A DNA stretch of 64,000 nucleotides from Streptomyces sp. NRRL F-5122 (GCF_001507435.1 NZ_LMWH01000048.1:194182-258181); one strand, 5' to 3'; numbered from the stretch's first letter, positions 25,229 through 35,027 are shown. Notes: a model not told the origin generated them from the sequence alone. Made by a program: numbers and translations.

Positions 25229-26620
25229 CTACGCCTCCTCGGCGGCGCCCGACACGTCCGCCAGGTCGAGCGCCGCGGCGATCCGCACCGCGACGTCCTC
25301 CCCGTACACCGCGTCGGGCCGTTCGAACCGGCTGCGCCCCGGACCCCGCAGGAACGTCACCACGCCCAGTGTCCGGCCCCGGCTGCGCAGCACCGTGCAC
25401 AGCGCGTGCACCGCGTCCGGCGGCCACTGCCGGGCCTGCGCCCACGCGCGTGCCTCCTCGGGGCCGACGTCGCCAGCGCCCGCCCGTACGGATCCGGAGC
25501 GCGCCACGCACTGCAGGGCCGGATGCCCCTCCGTGTACCGCGCGGGAAGCCCGGCCTTCCCGGAGAGCATGCTCGGCCCGGGTGTCCCGGAGGGTGTCTC
25601 GGCGGCCCGCACCAGCCGGATGCGTCCTTCTCCGTCCGCCGCCGATCCGTCCGCCACCCGGTCGATCAGCGCGTGGTCGGCGAATCCGGCGAGCGCGAAG
25701 TCCAGATGGAGGGTGGCCGCCTCGGCGGGATCCTCGCACTCGGCCGCCGCCCGGGCGGCGCGGTGCAGCTGGTTGGAGCGGAAGCGCAGCAGGGCCGCCT
25801 CCTGCTCGGCCTGCTTGGCCTCGGTGATGTCCTGGAACAGCCATCCCACGCCCAGTGGAACCGGCTCCTCCGCGAGCGGTGAGGACAACCGCAGGAACCC
25901 GCTGCGCCAGCACCGCCGCTTCTCGCCCTCGCCGGTCCGCACACTCACCCACATCTCGGCGGGAGCGGGCGGTGCCCCCTCGGCCAGCACGTGGGTCAGC
26001 GCGCTCTCCAGCTCCTCCACGCCCTGTGGGAGCAGGTCTCCGAGAGGCCGTCCGAGCACGGCGCTCCGGCCGATGCCGAGTGCCCGGGCCGCGTACGCGT
26101 TGACCACGGCGGGCCGCAGATCCGCGTCCACCAGGACCACACCCCAGCTCGCGTCCTCGAACAGGGCCTCGCTCAGTGCGATGGAACGCTCCAGGTCGAT
26201 CTGCGCATGGACCTCGCTGAAGGCGCAGTAGACCCCGGCGGGCTTTCCGTCGGGCCCGCGCACCGCCGCGGACTGGGTCCGCACGAGCACCCGCCCGCCC
26301 TCCTTGGTGAGGAGCGCGAACTCGTGCACCTGCCGGCCGGGCGACTCCATGGCGGACATCAGCCGCCCCTCGACCTCCTCGGCGTCGGCGGTCCGCACGG
26401 CCCATCCGGCGAACCCCTGCCGTCCCACCGCTTCCGCCGCGGTCCACCCGAGGATCCGCTCGGCCTCCCGGTTCCAGTGGGTCACGACCCCGGCGGCGTC
26501 GAAGGCGCACAGGGCCGCGTCCATCCCGTCCAGAAGCGCGGCCAGAAGATCCGAGCCATCGCGCTCGGGCTCACCGGGCCCCAGCTCGTCAGTGGTCCCA
26601 CTACGCCGGGAAGCACTCAC
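25229..26620 (-). CDS. Multi-PAS sensory protein without kinase domain
   Basis: 463 residues. PAS domain 1 covers about residues 25-140 (LLDGMDAALCAFDAAGVVTHWNREAERILGW). PAS domain 2 covers about 150-275 (ALFEDASWGVVLVDADLRPAVVNAYAARALGIG...GWLFQDITEAKQAE). A GAF-like C-terminal region follows to about 455. No histidine-kinase, PP2C or GGDEF output domain is visible, so it probably signals through a partner. GTG start at 26620. It is convergent with nagS; 171 bp separate it from the downstream ABC permease end. Confidence 0.85.
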   Translation of the reverse strand: MSASRRSGTTDELGPGEPERDGSDLLAALLDGMDAALCAFDAAGVVTHWNREAERILGWTAAEAVGRQGFAGWAVRTADAEEVEGRLMSAMESPGRQVHEFALLTKEGGRVLVRTQSAAVRGPDGKPAGVYCAFSEVHAQIDLERSIALSEALFEDASWGVVLVDADLRPAVVNAYAARALGIGRSAVLGRPLGDLLPQGVEELESALTHVLAEGAPPAPAEMWVSVRTGEGEKRRCWRSGFLRLSSPLAEEPVPLGVGWLFQDITEAKQAEQEAALLRFRSNQLHRAARAAAECEDPAEAATLHLDFALAGFADHALIDRVADGSAADGEGRIRLVRAAETPSGTPGPSMLSGKAGLPARYTEGHPALQCVARSGSVRAGAGDVGPEEARAWAQARQWPPDAVHALCTVLRSRGRTLGVVTFLRGPGRSRFERPDAVYGEDVAVRIAAALDLADVSGAAEEA

Positions 26621-26791
26621 CTGAACCCCCTGCAGGCTGCTGCGTCCGCACGTACGCCGCGCTCGTCCACTCTCCGGACATCATTCAACTCGAACGTGAC
26701 GCAGCCCACATCGGCTTCCGAAAAGATTCGACGAAATCGTTGCTCCCCGGATTTCCGTCACTCCCGGCACGCCTGCCCCGGGTGAACGTGT

Positions 26792-28384
26792 TCAACCTTT
26801 GGAGACCGCCGTCAGGATCTCCGGCAGCCGCCCCGCCGTGCGCGGTGCGGCGAGGCGCAGGCCGAGCAGGGTGATCAGCGCACCGTAGAGGACGCCCGCC
26901 GGGAGCAGCAGCCAGGTCCACCTGTCGCCGTCCGAGGAGACGTTCAGCCAGATCGCGACGGCGATCACGGGCGCGGTCAGCAGGGCGGCGGCGATCATGC
27001 CGCCGAAGATGGAGATCCAGGCGAGGCCCGCCTGACCGGGGACCACGTTCTTGTAGCCCTCCTGCGGGATGGAGTAGGGGAAGCGGGCCGAGGACCAGGC
27101 GCCGGTGGCGAGCATCGCGCCGAGGAGCGCGAAGGACAGCCCGAGCACCTCGGGCAGCTTCGGCCAGGCGCCCAGCAGCGCGGTCGTCACCACGGTGACG
27201 AGCGTGGCGTACGGGAGCGTGATCAGCAGCAGTGCCAGCGCCCGGCCCCGCAGTTCGGCGTAGGCGTCACGGCGGGAGGAGATCGTCATGGCGACCATCC
27301 AGAACGCGGACGTGTCCTGACCGAACTGGTTGTACATCTGGATGCCCAGCATCCCCGCGGCGAAGCAGGCGAAGTAGATCGACCCGGTGCCCTGCAGGGC
27401 GTTGAAGACCGGGACGATCAGTCCGATCGCGAGCGAGGTCACCCACGCCGCCTTGGTCTTCGGGTCACGCCAGATGTAGCGCAGGCTGCGCTCCATCACC
27501 GTGCCGGTACGGCCCGCGGGCAGCAGCCGGGACAGGCCTGTCGAGGTGCGCTCCCGGGCGCCGGGATCGGCGGCCTGGAGCGTCGACTCGTCCGGTGAGG
27601 TCATCAGCGTCGTCAGGCTGCGCGACCACAGGGCCAGCAGCCCCGCGAGCGCCGCCGCGCTCAGCGCGAGTTGGGCGACCGCAAGGCCGTAGGCACCGCG
27701 GCTCACGGAGTCCACGGCGCCGATCGAGGAGGCGGGCGGCACCCACCGCAGCACGTTCTCCACCGGGTCCAGCGGGGACAGCCCGGCCGAACCCAGCCGC
27801 TGGGCGCCGAAGTTGACGAGCTGCGCGCCGACCGCGATGACGAGTCCGCTCAGGACGGCCAGGTCGCGGCCCTTGCGGCTGGTCAGCAGCCGGATGTTGG
27901 CGGCGGCGACGGCACGGGCGAGCGCCACGCAGACGAGCAGGGCCAGGACGACCGCGAGCACGCCGACGCCGTACGCGGCCGGCCCGTGCGCCACGGAGAT
28001 CGCCGCGCCGGTGAACAGGCAGAGCGTGAAGAGGGGGCCGATGCCGACAAGGGAGGCCGCGAGCAGCGCCCGTACGAGGGGCTGCGGGCGCAGCGGCAGC
28101 ATCACCAGGCGGGTGGGGTCCAGCGTCTCGTCGCCGCTGGGGAAGAACAGCGGCATCACCGCCCAGCCGAGCGCCAGCACCTCGACGAGCAGGACCGCGA
28201 TGGTGGCGGCGTGCGCGTTGCCGCGCAGGGCGATCAGACCGAGCAGTTGCAGCGCGGCGATCAGCAGCACGACGACGATGGAGGTGATGTAGGCGGCCCG
28301 CCGCCCGGCGGACTGGCGCAGGCCGTTGCGCAGCAGGGACAGTTTGAGCCGTACGACGACGGGGGTGAGGCCCACGGCGCTCAT
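26792..28384 (-). CDS. ABC-2-type exporter permease
   Basis: 530 residues with about 12 hydrophobic helices, for example ITSIVVVLLIAALQLLGLIA and VLALLVCVALARAVAAANIRLL. The middle loop is cytosolic and Arg-rich (DPGARERTSTGLSRLLPAGR). Its ATG lies inside the 3' end of the ATPase gene (4-bp overlap), so the two form one transporter. No substrate-binding protein is present, which fits an exporter. The exported compound is unknown. Confidence 0.88.
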   Translation of the reverse strand: MSAVGLTPVVVRLKLSLLRNGLRQSAGRRAAYITSIVVVLLIAALQLLGLIALRGNAHAATIAVLLVEVLALGWAVMPLFFPSGDETLDPTRLVMLPLRPQPLVRALLAASLVGIGPLFTLCLFTGAAISVAHGPAAYGVGVLAVVLALLVCVALARAVAAANIRLLTSRKGRDLAVLSGLVIAVGAQLVNFGAQRLGSAGLSPLDPVENVLRWVPPASSIGAVDSVSRGAYGLAVAQLALSAAALAGLLALWSRSLTTLMTSPDESTLQAADPGARERTSTGLSRLLPAGRTGTVMERSLRYIWRDPKTKAAWVTSLAIGLIVPVFNALQGTGSIYFACFAAGMLGIQMYNQFGQDTSAFWMVAMTISSRRDAYAELRGRALALLLITLPYATLVTVVTTALLGAWPKLPEVLGLSFALLGAMLATGAWSSARFPYSIPQEGYKNVVPGQAGLAWISIFGGMIAAALLTAPVIAVAIWLNVSSDGDRWTWLLLPAGVLYGALITLLGLRLAAPRTAGRLPEILTAVSKG

Positions 28385-29172
28385 CGGGTGCCACCGCCGA
28401 GCCAGTCAAGGTCGGTCGTGGCGGCGCGGCCGTGTGCGCCGACCAGTTCGAGGAACGCCTGCTGGAGCGTCGGGGCGCTGCCGCGTACCTCGGCGAGGGG
28501 GCCGTGCGCGCGGATGCGCCCCGCGGCCATGACCGCCACCCAGTCGCACAGCGACTCCACCAACTCCATGACGTGGGAGGAGAAGACGACGGTGGCGCCG
28601 GAGCCGGTGTAGCGCTCCAGGACTCCGCGGATGGTCTGCGCGGAGACCGGGTCGACGCCCTCGAACGGCTCGTCGAGGAAGAGGATCTCGGGGTTGTGGA
28701 GCAGGGCTGCGGCCAGTCCGATCTTCTTGCGCATGCCGGTCGAGTAGTCGACGACGAGCTTGTGCTGCGCCCCGGCCAGGTCGAGGACGTCGAGGAGCTG
28801 GGTGGCCCGCTTGTCGACCTCGGCGCCGGGCAGCCCCCGCAACCGGCCGGTGTAGGCGAGGAGTTCACGCCCGGAGAGCCTTTCGAAGAGCCGCAGCCCC
28901 TCGGGCAGGACGCCGATGCGGGCCTTCACCTCGACCGGGTCGCGCCAGACGTCGTGCCCGACCACCTCCACGGTGCCCTGGTCGGGCCTCAGCAGCCCGG
29001 TGACCATGGACAGGGTGGTGGTCTTCCCGGCCCCGTTCGGGCCGACCAGCCCGATGAACCGCCCGGCGGGCAGCTCAAGATCGATGCCGGCGACGGCGAT
29101 CTGCTCCCCGAACCGCTTCCAGAGCCCCTGCACCCGTACGGCGGACATGCCTGTCGCTGCTCCCTCGGTCAT
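28381..29172 (-). CDS. ABC transporter ATP-binding protein
   Basis: A 263-residue ATPase: Walker A GPNGAGKTT, Q-loop VLPEG, signature YSTGMRKKIG (a common LSGGQ variant in ABC-2 exporters), Walker B ILFLDEPFEGVDP and H-loop SSHVME. It energises the permease encoded immediately downstream, with overlapping stop and start. GTG/ATG choice: MTEGAATGMSAVRVQGLWKRFGEQ from 29172; MSAVRV eight codons later is an alternative. Confidence 0.92.
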   Translation of the reverse strand: MTEGAATGMSAVRVQGLWKRFGEQIAVAGIDLELPAGRFIGLVGPNGAGKTTTLSMVTGLLRPDQGTVEVVGHDVWRDPVEVKARIGVLPEGLRLFERLSGRELLAYTGRLRGLPGAEVDKRATQLLDVLDLAGAQHKLVVDYSTGMRKKIGLAAALLHNPEILFLDEPFEGVDPVSAQTIRGVLERYTGSGATVVFSSHVMELVESLCDWVAVMAAGRIRAHGPLAEVRGSAPTLQQAFLELVGAHGRAATTDLDWLGGGTR

Positions 29173-29290
29173 AGGAGCACCCTAAGGGGCAAGGACAAGA
29201 GGGCAGAGGGGAGTGAGGCCACCGGAGCGGAAGGCGTGAACGGGGCCCGGTTGCACGGGCGGGCCGGGCGAGTTCGGCGGCGGCGCTCGC

Positions 29291-29953
29291 CTATCGGTCC
29301 CGGCCGCAGGCGTACGCGAGCGGCGAGATCAGCTCCTCCGCGTCCGGCAGCCAGCGGTTCGCGTCCGTCGGCCGGCGGACCCACTGCACGGCGCCGCGGG
29401 CGGCGTACCGCGTGGGCGGCGCGGCGACGTAGCACCCCTCGCCGAGGGCGGACAGGTCCAGGGAGTCGAGCGACCAGCCCCGGTTCCGCACCAGGTCCGG
29501 AACCTTCGCCGACGCGCCGGGAAGCACGAAGAACCACATGCGGCGGTCCGGTGTCAGGGTCACGGGCCCGAGGGTGAGTGCCATCCGCTCCATGCGTGCG
29601 AGTGCGAGGAATCCGGCGGTCTCCGGGACGTCGATCGCGTCGAAGGTCCGCCCGGTGGGCAGCAGGATCGAAGCCTTCGGCTGTCCGGCCCACAGACGGC
29701 GCACGACGGTCGCGCTGCCGGTCGCCTGCGTCGCCCAGTCCTGGCGCACCGGATGGGCGCCGGGCATGCGGCATGCGGCCCGACCGCAGGAGCAGCGAGG
29801 CATCCCGTCGACGGCTTCCAGCCAGGTGCCCGGGAACACGTCCCAATGGCGCTCCTGGACGTAACGTACGGCGGCTTCCAGCAGCGAACCGCCGCGCTGC
29901 TGCGGGATGGGGGCGGCTTGAGGGCCTGCGATCGTCTCTTCCACGTTGAACAC
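29291..29953 (-). CDS. Small bifunctional primase/polymerase-domain protein
   Basis: 220 residues resembling the N-terminal prim-pol domain common in Streptomyces chromosomes: AVRYVQERHWDVFPGTWLE, CSCGRAACRMPGAHPVRQDWA and TGRTFDAIDVPE. The carboxylates DAID would correspond to catalytic acids, but the helicase half of plasmid enzymes is absent. It may act in a repair or regulatory role rather than replication. GTG start at 29953. Divergent from the TPR regulator at 30332. Confidence 0.78.
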   Translation of the reverse strand: MFNVEETIAGPQAAPIPQQRGGSLLEAAVRYVQERHWDVFPGTWLEAVDGMPRCSCGRAACRMPGAHPVRQDWATQATGSATVVRRLWAGQPKASILLPTGRTFDAIDVPETAGFLALARMERMALTLGPVTLTPDRRMWFFVLPGASAKVPDLVRNRGWSLDSLDLSALGEGCYVAAPPTRYAARGAVQWVRRPTDANRWLPDAEELISPLAYACGRDR

Positions 29954-30331
29954 AACTCTGGTCGTGACCGGGGGTTACGCCTCCCGGTCCGGCGCCGTCG
30001 GCCGCTCGGGAAGCGCCTTTTGGGAATGTCCTATTAATTCCGCATGCGCCGGGAGGAGCACCGTCTTCGAGGGTGGGGCGCACAGGTGCACGGGCGGGGG
30101 CGCGCAAGAGGAACGGCAACGAGGTCCGGGTAACCACGTGAGGGGTGCGGCATCAGCCTTTACCCCGGCAATCCGCGCATGTCTCGCATCAGAGGCATGC
30201 CTGCTGGGCATCGATCTTCAAGGCCGGATCCTTTCGGTGCCCGGGAAAGGAGTTCCCGTCAAACCCGGCCGTTGAAGAGACGTCGACTCGGTGCACGTGC
30301 AGGCATCCGAGCCGTGAAGCAGGGGGTACGC
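29954..30331. other. Divergent promoter region between prim-pol and TPR-regulator genes
   Basis: 378 bp. Contains the AT-rich patch GTCCTATTAATTCC near 30019 and GGTAACCACGTGAGG near 30129. No RNA gene or small protein is convincing. Confidence 0.4.
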
Positions 30332-31717
30332 ATGGCCGCCAGGCCTCTCGTCGCGCGGCAGCCGAACGAACGGCTGCAGGCGCTCATCCAGGAAGCGGGC
30401 TGCTCGAACGCGGGGCTCGCCCGCCGGGTCAACATGTGCGGCGCGGAACACGGTCTCGATCTTCGCTACGACAAGACCTCGGTGGCGCGCTGGTTGCGCG
30501 GGCAGCAGCCGAGGGGCCGGGCACCGGCGATCATCGCCGAGGCGCTCGGCCGCAAGCTGGGCCGCACGGTCACGATCGACGAGATCGGCATGGCCAACGG
30601 CAAGAACCTCGCCTCCGGCGTGGGCCTGCAGTTCTCGCCGACTGTGCTGGGCGCCATCGAGCAGGTCTGCGAGCTGTGGCGCAGCGACGTCGGGCGGCGC
30701 GACTTCCTCTCCGGCTCCTCGGTCGCCGCCTCGGCCCTCGTCGAACCGAGCCGCGACTGGCTGATCTCCGGGCCGGACCCGCAGGTCGCGCGGTCGGCCG
30801 GACCGCGGGTGGGGTCCTCGGACGTGGCCGCGGTGCGTGCGATGACCGAGGCGCTGGTCGACCTGGACCACCAGTACGGCAGCGGCCATGTGCGCCCGGT
30901 CGTCGTGCACTACCTCAACAGCGTCGTCTCGGGGCTGCTGGCCGGCTCGTACCGGGACGCCGTGGGGCGCGAACTCTTCGCGGCCGTCGCCCGGTTGACG
31001 GAACTCGCCGGGTACATGGCCGTCGACACCGGACAGCCGGGACTCGCCCAGCGGTACTACATCCAGGCGCTGCGCCTCGCACAGGCGGCGGGCGACCGCG
31101 GCTACGGCGGTTATGTGCTCGCGGCCTCCATGAGCCACCTCGCGGCGCAGCTCGGGAATCCGCGCGAGATCGCGCAGTTGGCCCGTGCGGCCCAGGAAGG
31201 GGCACGCGGGCGGGCGACACCGCGCGCGGAGGCGATGTTCCTCGCCGCCGAGGCACGCGGACACGCGCTGATGGGCGATGCGCGGGCCGCCCAGATCGCC
31301 TCGGGCCGCGCGGTCACGGCGCTGGAGGCGGCGGACACGGGGACCGGGGACGACCCGGCGTGGATCGCCCACTTCGACCACGCGTATCTGGCGGACGAGC
31401 TGGCGCACTGCCACCGGGACCTCGGACAGGCCGAGGCGGCGGCACGGTGCGCGGAGGAGTCCTTGGCCGGGCACCCCGAGTCCCGGGCGCGGCGCCGGGC
31501 CATCGGCTATGTGCTGCTCGCGACGGCCCAGGTCCAGCAGCGCGAGGTGGAGCAGGCCTGCCACACGGGCCTGAAGGCCGTGGAGATCCTCGGCAGCCTG
31601 CGGTCCAACCGCGGCGCCGAGTACCTGGAGGACCTCCAGCAGCGGCTGGAGCCGTTCCGGGACGAGGCGGTGGTGCGGGAGTTCAGGGCGCGGATGGATC
31701 TGGCGACGGCCGCATAG
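30332..31717 (+). CDS. TPR-containing HTH regulator (NsdA/NsdB-like)
   Basis: 461 residues. The N-terminal helix-turn-helix-like region (SNAGLARRVNMCGAEHGLDLRYDKTSVARWLRGQQPRG) is followed by SSDVAAVRAMTEALVDLDHQYG and about six TPR-like repeats (AGLAQRYYIQALRLAQAAGD and similar) up to residue 440. Proteins of this build (NsdA, NsdB) repress sporulation and antibiotic production in S. coelicolor. Which paralogue this is cannot be decided. The ATG at 30332 follows GCAGGGGG; a GTG at 30314 is an alternative. Confidence 0.82.
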   Translation: MAARPLVARQPNERLQALIQEAGCSNAGLARRVNMCGAEHGLDLRYDKTSVARWLRGQQPRGRAPAIIAEALGRKLGRTVTIDEIGMANGKNLASGVGLQFSPTVLGAIEQVCELWRSDVGRRDFLSGSSVAASALVEPSRDWLISGPDPQVARSAGPRVGSSDVAAVRAMTEALVDLDHQYGSGHVRPVVVHYLNSVVSGLLAGSYRDAVGRELFAAVARLTELAGYMAVDTGQPGLAQRYYIQALRLAQAAGDRGYGGYVLAASMSHLAAQLGNPREIAQLARAAQEGARGRATPRAEAMFLAAEARGHALMGDARAAQIASGRAVTALEAADTGTGDDPAWIAHFDHAYLADELAHCHRDLGQAEAAARCAEESLAGHPESRARRRAIGYVLLATAQVQQREVEQACHTGLKAVEILGSLRSNRGAEYLEDLQQRLEPFRDEAVVREFRARMDLATAA

Positions 31718-31979
31718 CCGCGTCGAACTCCGTTCGGGGCTTTCGCGCGCTCCTTCGGAGTGCCTTACGGAGCAGCCGCGCTGGTGTGAAAGTCCGGCGA
31801 ACGAGAGGTGGCCGACGGGCGAAGGTGTGGAAGAGGACTTAAACAGCGCCCGGCGTGGCGGTTGTGTTACCGCTGTCACACGGGCGCGAGGTCGGGCCCT
31901 GTGCTGCGTGGCATGCGGCTCGGGGGACCCGGTAGCGTGAGCCGACGATTCCGAAAGTCCCCCATTCGTAGGAGTCCCG

Positions 31980-33608
31980 GTGACGCAGAGTGGACAGGGC
32001 GAGGAGCCCTCGGCGCGGCCCGCGCGCGAAGGCATCGTGCTGCCCTCCGACGGCGGCGAGCCCCTGCTGCCGGGCCAGGCGGGCGGAGCGAACGGCTCCG
32101 CCGTTCCCGCGGCCGGCCGCCATGCGGCGGCTGCGGGCGGCCCGGAGGGCCATGGCGCCCCGGCGGGCGGTCAGGCATGGGGCAGCCCGTGGGGACCGGA
32201 GCAGTCTCCCCAGGCGCCCCCGGCTGCCCAGGGCTGGGGCGGCGACGCGGGGCAGCAATGGGGTGCAGCCGGGGCGGCGCCCGCACCGGAGTGGGGCGCG
32301 CACGGCGCACAGTCCTCCTGGGAGACCCCGGATCCGCAGCAAGGCTGGGGCGGGGCTCCGGCCTCCCAGCAGCCGCACGGCGGGGCGGGACAGCCGCTGC
32401 CGCCCGAGGGTGCCCAGCCGTCGTCGTACGGCCAGGACGGACACCTGCCGCAGCAGGGTGCCTACGATCATCGGCAGGGCGCACAGCCCCTGCCGCACGC
32501 CGCGCCCCTGCCGCCCGCGGACGAGGGCGCCACGCAGTACATCCCGCCGGTGGCGCTCGGCCCCGACGAGGGCGCGACCCAGTACATCCCGCCCGTCGCG
32601 GCCGGCCCCGACGAGGGGGCGACCCAGTACATCCCGCCGGTGACCGCGGGGGCGCTGCCGCCCGAGGTGTCCGGCGACGCCGCGACGCGCTTCCTCGGCC
32701 GGGCCCAGGGCTCCGCGCCGCTGCCGCCCGCCGGCCCCGACGCCCAGGCCACGCAGTACCTTCCGCCCGTACCCGGACAGCCGGGTCCCGCGCCCTACGG
32801 AATGCCGGAGCCCCAGGACGACCGGCGGACGCCGGCGGAGTTCGACAACCTGTTCCGGCATGCCGCGGGCGGCGCCGAGCCCACCCAGCATCTGCCGAGG
32901 TTCGACGGGGCGGACACGCCGGGTGCCCCGATGGGCCGGGCGGCCGGACGACACGACGAGGGCGGCGGCGGCCGCGGCCGCTCGCGGATGCCGCTCATAG
33001 CGGCCGTCGGCGTGGGCATCGTCGTCCTCGGCATCGGCGCGGGCGCTCTGCTCGGCGGTGGCGGGGGCACCGACGACGAGGGCGGCAATAGCAAGAACGT
33101 CTCTGCGACCGGCCCGGCCGCGGACTCCTCGCCCTCGGGTTCCGACGACGCCGCCAAGCAGCAGGCGGTCGCGCTCGACAAGCTCCTCGCCGACAGCGGC
33201 AACAGCCGGGGTGCGGTGATCAAGGCGGTCGCGGAGGTCAAGGTCTGCCAGAACCTCGGCCAGGCAGCCACCGATCTGCGCAACGCCGCCCAGCAGCGAA
33301 ACGGCCTGGTCACGCAGCTGTCCAAGCTCGAGGTCGACAAGCTGCCCCAGCACGGCGAGCTGACCAACTCGCTCACCGCGGCATGGAAGGCGTCCGCGTC
33401 CGCCGACACCCACTACGCCGCCTGGGCGGACCAGGTCGCGGGCAACAAGAAGACGTGCAGGAAGGGCCATGCCCGCTCCACCGGCCAGACCGACGCGGGC
33501 AACCGCGACAGCGGTACGGCCAGCGCCCAGAAGGCGAAGGCCGCGCGGCTGTGGAACGCCATCGCCCAGAAGTACGGCCTGACCCAGCGCCAGCCGACAC
33601 AGCTGTGA
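31980..33608 (+). CDS. Repeat-rich single-pass membrane protein of unknown function
   Basis: 542 residues. About 330 cytosolic residues rich in Gly, Pro, Gln and Ala contain three exact 15-residue DEGATQYIPPV repeats and related ATQYLPP and PTQHLP motifs. One transmembrane helix near 338-358 (LIAAVGVGIVVLGIGAGALLG) leads to an outer domain of about 180 residues that is helical and contains two cysteines (VKVCQNLG, KKTCRKG), likely a disulfide. The repeated TQ(Y/F/H)(I/L) motifs could be kinase or FHA-type targets; that is speculation. GTG start with AGGAGT upstream. Monocistronic. Confidence 0.8.
   Translation: MTQSGQGEEPSARPAREGIVLPSDGGEPLLPGQAGGANGSAVPAAGRHAAAAGGPEGHGAPAGGQAWGSPWGPEQSPQAPPAAQGWGGDAGQQWGAAGAAPAPEWGAHGAQSSWETPDPQQGWGGAPASQQPHGGAGQPLPPEGAQPSSYGQDGHLPQQGAYDHRQGAQPLPHAAPLPPADEGATQYIPPVALGPDEGATQYIPPVAAGPDEGATQYIPPVTAGALPPEVSGDAATRFLGRAQGSAPLPPAGPDAQATQYLPPVPGQPGPAPYGMPEPQDDRRTPAEFDNLFRHAAGGAEPTQHLPRFDGADTPGAPMGRAAGRHDEGGGGRGRSRMPLIAAVGVGIVVLGIGAGALLGGGGGTDDEGGNSKNVSATGPAADSSPSGSDDAAKQQAVALDKLLADSGNSRGAVIKAVAEVKVCQNLGQAATDLRNAAQQRNGLVTQLSKLEVDKLPQHGELTNSLTAAWKASASADTHYAAWADQVAGNKKTCRKGHARSTGQTDAGNRDSGTASAQKAKAARLWNAIAQKYGLTQRQPTQL
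32520..32654 (+). repeat. Three 45-bp coding tandem repeats
   Basis: Units at 32520, 32565 and 32610 each encode DEGATQYIPPV plus four varying residues. Synonymous differences between units show that they are not very recent. Confidence 0.9.
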
Positions 33609-33689
33609 CGGCGCGGCTGCGTGTAGCCGGTCCGCGACCGTGCGGTGCACAGCTCGCGCGGGCCCGTTCGGTGCCCCCGCTCGCCGGGT

Positions 33690-35027
33690 CTACTGGGAGG
33701 TGCTCTCCAGCGTCTTCGAGACGTCGACGAAGCCCTTGCGGGCCGCCACCAGCTGACCCTGGTGCACGACCTGGAAGGTCACGCTCGAGTTGATCAGCCG
33801 GGGGAAGTCGACGACGGCGGTCAGGTCCTGGAACCGCCAGCGCAGGCTGGGGGTGAGGCCGCCGGTGTCGACCTTGAGGCCGTTGTCGAGGGCCGAGCGG
33901 ATAGTGTTCGCGCTCACCCGGCCGCCGCCGAGCGACTCCACGACCTTCTTCAGGACCGTGTAGGCGATCCACGTGGTCTGCACGCCCGCGTCCGTCGGGT
34001 CGATCCGGTTGTCGCCGAAGGCCTCCTCGCGGATCACCTTCTTCATCGGGTCCCAGCGCTTGTCCGTCGACTCCGGGTACCAGCCGGTGACGTACGCCCC
34101 TTCGTAGGGACCCGAGCCGCCGCCGGACTGGTTGATGACCGACTGGTCGACACTGCCGAGCACGGAGGCGGTGCGCACCGCGGGGTACTCCGTGCTCAGC
34201 CGGCGGAAGGAGTCCATGAACGTGCCGGTGCGGTCGTCGAGCGAGGGCACCACGCACCCCTTCTTCGCCGTGTCCGCGGTCGCCTGTTCCAGCGCCGACT
34301 TGGCCTGGGAGTCGAACGCGGTGGCGTCCTCGGCGGCCCGCACATCGGCGACCCGGGCGTGACCCGCCGCCTTCAGCCCGGAGTCGAGCAGCAGGGGCAG
34401 CTGGTCGCCGGCCACGGTGTCGGGCCGCACCATCGCGACAGGACCGCAGCTCTTGCCCAGTTCCTCGCCGAGGCCGGCCAGCAGCGCCGGCTGGCCGCCG
34501 TTGACGGGGTAGGAGAGCACGCTCTTGAACTCGTCGTCGGTCAGGCCGTAGCCGCCTATGTACGGGATGCCCGCCGACTCCAGCGGCGAGAGGAAGGAGG
34601 AGCCGAACTGGCTGTAGGAGCCGACGACCGCGACGACCTTCTTCTTGACGGCGAGCCGGGCGCACTTGGCGGCGCCCACGTAGTCGTTGTGGTCGTTGCA
34701 GGTGAGCACGTTCAGCTTGTGTCCGTCGAGGCCGCCGTGCGCGTTGACCCAGCGGGCGTACGCACTCGCCATGGCCGGCATGCCCGGCTTGTTGGTCGCC
34801 GACGTGTTCTGGGGCGCCCACGTCATGACGGTGACGGTGTCGTCCCCGGAACCCCCCGAGATACCGGGGACGACACCGCAGGCCGCGGCCAGCGACGCAC
34901 AGGCCACCAGAGTTCCCGCGGCGATCAGGGCCGTCTTGACGCGGGGAGTCGCAGTTCTGCGGACGGCACCCGGAGCACTCGGGCTGGTGGGGGAGGAGCT
35001 GGTACGTTGCCTGCCGGTCATGGACAC
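33690..35027 (-). CDS. ABC-type branched-chain amino-acid-like substrate-binding lipoprotein
   Basis: About 445 residues with a lipoprotein signal: TALIAAGTLVACASLAAAC with the lipobox LAAAC, so the mature protein is membrane-anchored. The body is a periplasmic-binding fold of the LivJ type (VVGSYSQFGSSFLSPLESAGIPYIGG). No permease or ATPase genes adjoin it, so it may serve a distant transporter or act as a sensor. Start: GTG 35027 has GGGGGAA at a suitable distance; ATG 35021 is the alternative. Likely substrate not inferable. Confidence 0.87.
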   Translation of the reverse strand: MSMTGRQRTSSSPTSPSAPGAVRRTATPRVKTALIAAGTLVACASLAAACGVVPGISGGSGDDTVTVMTWAPQNTSATNKPGMPAMASAYARWVNAHGGLDGHKLNVLTCNDHNDYVGAAKCARLAVKKKVVAVVGSYSQFGSSFLSPLESAGIPYIGGYGLTDDEFKSVLSYPVNGGQPALLAGLGEELGKSCGPVAMVRPDTVAGDQLPLLLDSGLKAAGHARVADVRAAEDATAFDSQAKSALEQATADTAKKGCVVPSLDDRTGTFMDSFRRLSTEYPAVRTASVLGSVDQSVINQSGGGSGPYEGAYVTGWYPESTDKRWDPMKKVIREEAFGDNRIDPTDAGVQTTWIAYTVLKKVVESLGGGRVSANTIRSALDNGLKVDTGGLTPSLRWRFQDLTAVVDFPRLINSSVTFQVVHQGQLVAARKGFVDVSKTLESTSQ

